From the NCBI GenBank assembly GCA_964415185.1, contig CAYPZI010000015.1, forward strand, positions 1-35,847: a DNA stretch of 35,847 nucleotides. Reading direction: 5' to 3'. Both the position numbers and the translations under genes were made by a program. Of this stretch, positions 34,372 through 35,847 are shown piece after piece. Source of the stretch: CAYVBJ01 sp964415185. Its GTDB lineage: Bacteria > Bacteroidota > Rhodothermia > Balneolales > Balneolaceae. Numbering within the stretch: position 1 is the first letter of the stretch; each line of letters begins with the position of its first letter. Below the pieces are notes generated by a model, which was not told the origin of the DNA, made no database searches, and saw only the letters and a list, made by a program, of their open reading frames with translations.

Positions 34372-35139
34372 TTATCTTCCGTAGATTTCATTCAAAACTC
34401 CGGCAAGTCTGACTCCTGCTTGCAAAAGCCGTTGTTCAACAAGGTCAAAATTTTTGTATCTGTACTCATACCCCAAACGGTTACTCCCATCTAAATCATA
34501 TACGCGGTTTCGCAAAGACATTGATTCATTTGCCCAATCACGGATGCCTGATGCCTGCCATTCGTTTATTTCTTCTTTTGTGGGATGATTGATTTCTTCG
34601 GCCAACTCAGTATAACTCAGTTCTCTCGACCGGATCATATCCGAATCCCAAACTCGGTGAATATTTGATGATTCACCCATCCACTGAACCCTGACATCAT
34701 TGCCTCCCCTGTCTGTCCCTGTACCCACATGAAGCGGTTGATGAATATCTCCAATCAAGTGAATCACCATTTTCAGCTTTTCCTTTTCTTCAGTTATTGT
34801 TAGTCCACCCTCTCTAAGTTCCTTTATCATTGTCTCAAGAGCCCAAATAATATCGCCGTTCGGATTTTTTTCAGTTTCACCATATTCCATGCCATCCGGA
34901 ATCGTAACCCAGTGCCAGTTATTTGTGTAATCATAGTTGTCATCCGAACGGATATCATCCATCCAGACACTTGCCAGTGCCAGTGATTCATCCCCAAGAA
35001 TTTCATTAACTTTTTTTTCGGCTTTTTTATTAAGATGAGCCTTGGCAATGTGTCCCGTTACATAATGCCCGATCTGTCCCCAAACGTCTATATTGTTTGC
35101 CGAAAACGACAGGACAAGAGCAAAAATAAATATTTGCAT
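34372..35139 (-). CDS. Secreted S1/P1-type zinc nuclease
   Basis: S1/P1 nucleases cut single-stranded DNA and RNA with three zinc ions. The mature protein would start at Trp 20 (VWGQIGHYVTGHIAKAHL) after an N-terminal hydrophobic signal, which matches the family, whose N-terminal Trp is itself a zinc ligand. Other ligand blocks are visible: ASVWMDDIR, NNWHWVTIP, VIHLIGDIHQPLHVG, GGNDVRV and NIHRVWDSDMI. At 255 aa the length is normal. The export signal predicts an extracytoplasmic role in nucleic acid scavenging. It is monocistronic or the first gene before nusB. Confidence 0.92.
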   Translation of the reverse strand: MQIFIFALVLSFSANNIDVWGQIGHYVTGHIAKAHLNKKAEKKVNEILGDESLALASVWMDDIRSDDNYDYTNNWHWVTIPDGMEYGETEKNPNGDIIWALETMIKELREGGLTITEEKEKLKMVIHLIGDIHQPLHVGTGTDRGGNDVRVQWMGESSNIHRVWDSDMIRSRELSYTELAEEINHPTKEEINEWQASGIRDWANESMSLRNRVYDLDGSNRLGYEYRYKNFDLVEQRLLQAGVRLAGVLNEIYGR

Positions 35140-35244
35140 ACCAGTTTTTATCTTTTATTCAGGTTTTGAAAGTGTGTAATTAAAACTAAGAAATAATTAC
35201 CATCTTTCGCCTAAAAAACGAATATTATTTCAACTCACATTTTG

Positions 35245-35628
35245 ATGTATCAAATTCTGAACATATTCTTTTTCGTATTCCATACATTCCTGATTTTATT
35301 CAATCTGTTGGGCTGGATGTTCCAAAAAACACGTTTTCTGAATATTGTAGCTCTTTCTTTAACTCTGATATCCTGGATTGCTGCCGGAGCGATATACGGT
35401 TGGGGTTATTGTCCTGTTACCGACTGGCACTGGCAGGTTCGAAGAGAACTCGGCCTGCATGAAATGCCCGCCTCATATATTAAATTTCTGGCTGATACCT
35501 TTACAGGAATGAATTGGGATCCTTATTTAGTAGATTTGTTGACCGTACTTTTTTTTGCAGTTGCTTTTATAACTTCGTCTTATTTCAATATTCGCGATTA
35601 CAGATCCAGCCATTATAAATCAGGCTGA
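35245..35628 (+). CDS. DUF2784-like small membrane protein
   Basis: A 127-aa protein with three hydrophobic segments (FFFVFHTFLILFNLLGWMF, IVALSLTLISWIAAGAIYGW, LLTVLFFAVAFITSSYF). Between them is a soluble loop containing YCPVTDWHWQVRRELGL and SYIKFLADTF. The CPxTDxxWxxR element and the TM layout match the DUF2784 family, function unknown. The start is ATG 35245; an adjacent TTG at 35242 adds only one residue. It is divergent from the S1/P1 nuclease across a 105-bp AT-rich spacer. A small stem (TCAGGC/GCCTGA, 35620-35636) spans its stop codon but has no T-tract. Confidence 0.65.
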   Translation: MYQILNIFFFVFHTFLILFNLLGWMFQKTRFLNIVALSLTLISWIAAGAIYGWGYCPVTDWHWQVRRELGLHEMPASYIKFLADTFTGMNWDPYLVDLLTVLFFAVAFITSSYFNIRDYRSSHYKSG

Positions 35629-35797
35629 AGGCCTGAATCAACTCAGCATGAGATAGACAGAGCTACAATCGAGCTTTATAAAATTCGTTCAAATTTACCC
35701 TAATACTTAAATGGATATTTATCTGCAAGTTTTGAATTCTACCGCTGGCTGATAATTTTATTTTTGTATTTAGGCCAGGGATTATTTATTCCTAAAA

Positions 35798-35847
35798 TCA
35801 ATTTTTCCTGATATCCGACAGCTTTTTAAACAGCTCTTTTTCCTTCT
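35798..35847 (-). CDS. Possible C-terminus of a gene running off the right edge
   Basis: On the minus strand, one frame reads through the edge as KEKELFKKLSDIRKN followed by TGA (35800-35798). The helical, charged 15-residue end looks like a protein C-terminus, but it is too short to identify and the codon mix is only suggestive. The spacer 35629-35797 shows no other feature. Confidence 0.3.
   Translation of the reverse strand, partial: KEKELFKKLSDIRKN

Noticed and set aside
35620..35636. Hairpin TCAGGC/GCCTGA as terminator of the DUF2784-like gene
   Set aside because: The stop codon lies in the loop and no T-tract follows, so it is not a convincing intrinsic terminator.

Overview
The window looks like ordinary chromosome from a Bacteroidota-type bacterium, most probably Balneolota or Rhodothermota (a Balneolaceae-like marine or salt-tolerant, carotenoid-making heterotroph). 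The signs are a type III glutamine synthetase, a DUF2723 membrane glycosyltransferase, many lipoprotein signal peptides, weak or absent Shine-Dalgarno sequences, moderate-to-low GC with very AT-rich spacers, and one upstream region with a TTG-N19-TAnnTTTG promoter. This assignment comes from gene content, not from a phylogeny. I saw no rRNA, tRNA, CRISPR array, prophage, transposase or recognisable defence system.

Layout. 1-254: two diverged REP-like palindromic units, running into nnrE (-). 1179-2608: a FAS1-repeat lipoprotein interrupted by a 100-N scaffold gap, then a terminator and a small Cys-containing lipoprotein (+). 3422-4495: CrtC-like carotenoid hydratase (-). 4668-7667: large DUF2723 protein (+). 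7802-10089: a tight three-gene unit of an unknown protein, ybeY and a compact, divergent type IA topoisomerase-like protein (+). 10111-16325: a long minus-strand run, transcribed in the order tatA, gatA, M28 peptidase, prmA, ppx/gppA, ECF sigma factor, ThuA-domain lipoprotein, with 4-base stop/start overlaps in the middle. 16538-25161: a plus-strand run of a DUF2795 protein, an Omp85/TamA-like barrel, a cNMP-fold protein, rlmD, a CrtI/CrtD-like desaturase, a DUF445 protein and mazG. 25425-26600: citrate synthase (+), convergent with fabF (-). The minus-strand tail holds an SMP-30 lactonase-like lipoprotein, glnN, ychF, nusB with a metallophosphatase, and an S1/P1 nuclease. A DUF2784-like membrane protein (+) and the edge of one more possible gene close the window.

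Most genes are housekeeping or envelope functions: translation and RNA maintenance (gatA, prmA, rlmD, ybeY, ychF, nusB), central metabolism (gltA, fabF, glnN), metabolite repair and house-cleaning (nnrE, mazG), and outer membrane or secretion (Omp85, tatA, lipoproteins). CrtC-like and CrtD-like enzymes suggest a hydroxylated acyclic or monocyclic carotenoid, although the two genes are 17 kb apart.

The least ordinary signals are outside the named families. One is a family of about 117-127 bp MITE-like elements, present three times, with perfect 12-15 bp internal inverted repeats (CCCGCAAAGTTT core); two copies start inside the stop codon of the neighbouring gene. The second is the compact topoisomerase-like protein, which keeps the catalytic Tyr but has lost several Toprim residues. 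The third is the REP pair, whose inner hairpins differ in sequence but both pair. No obviously new multi-gene system is present.
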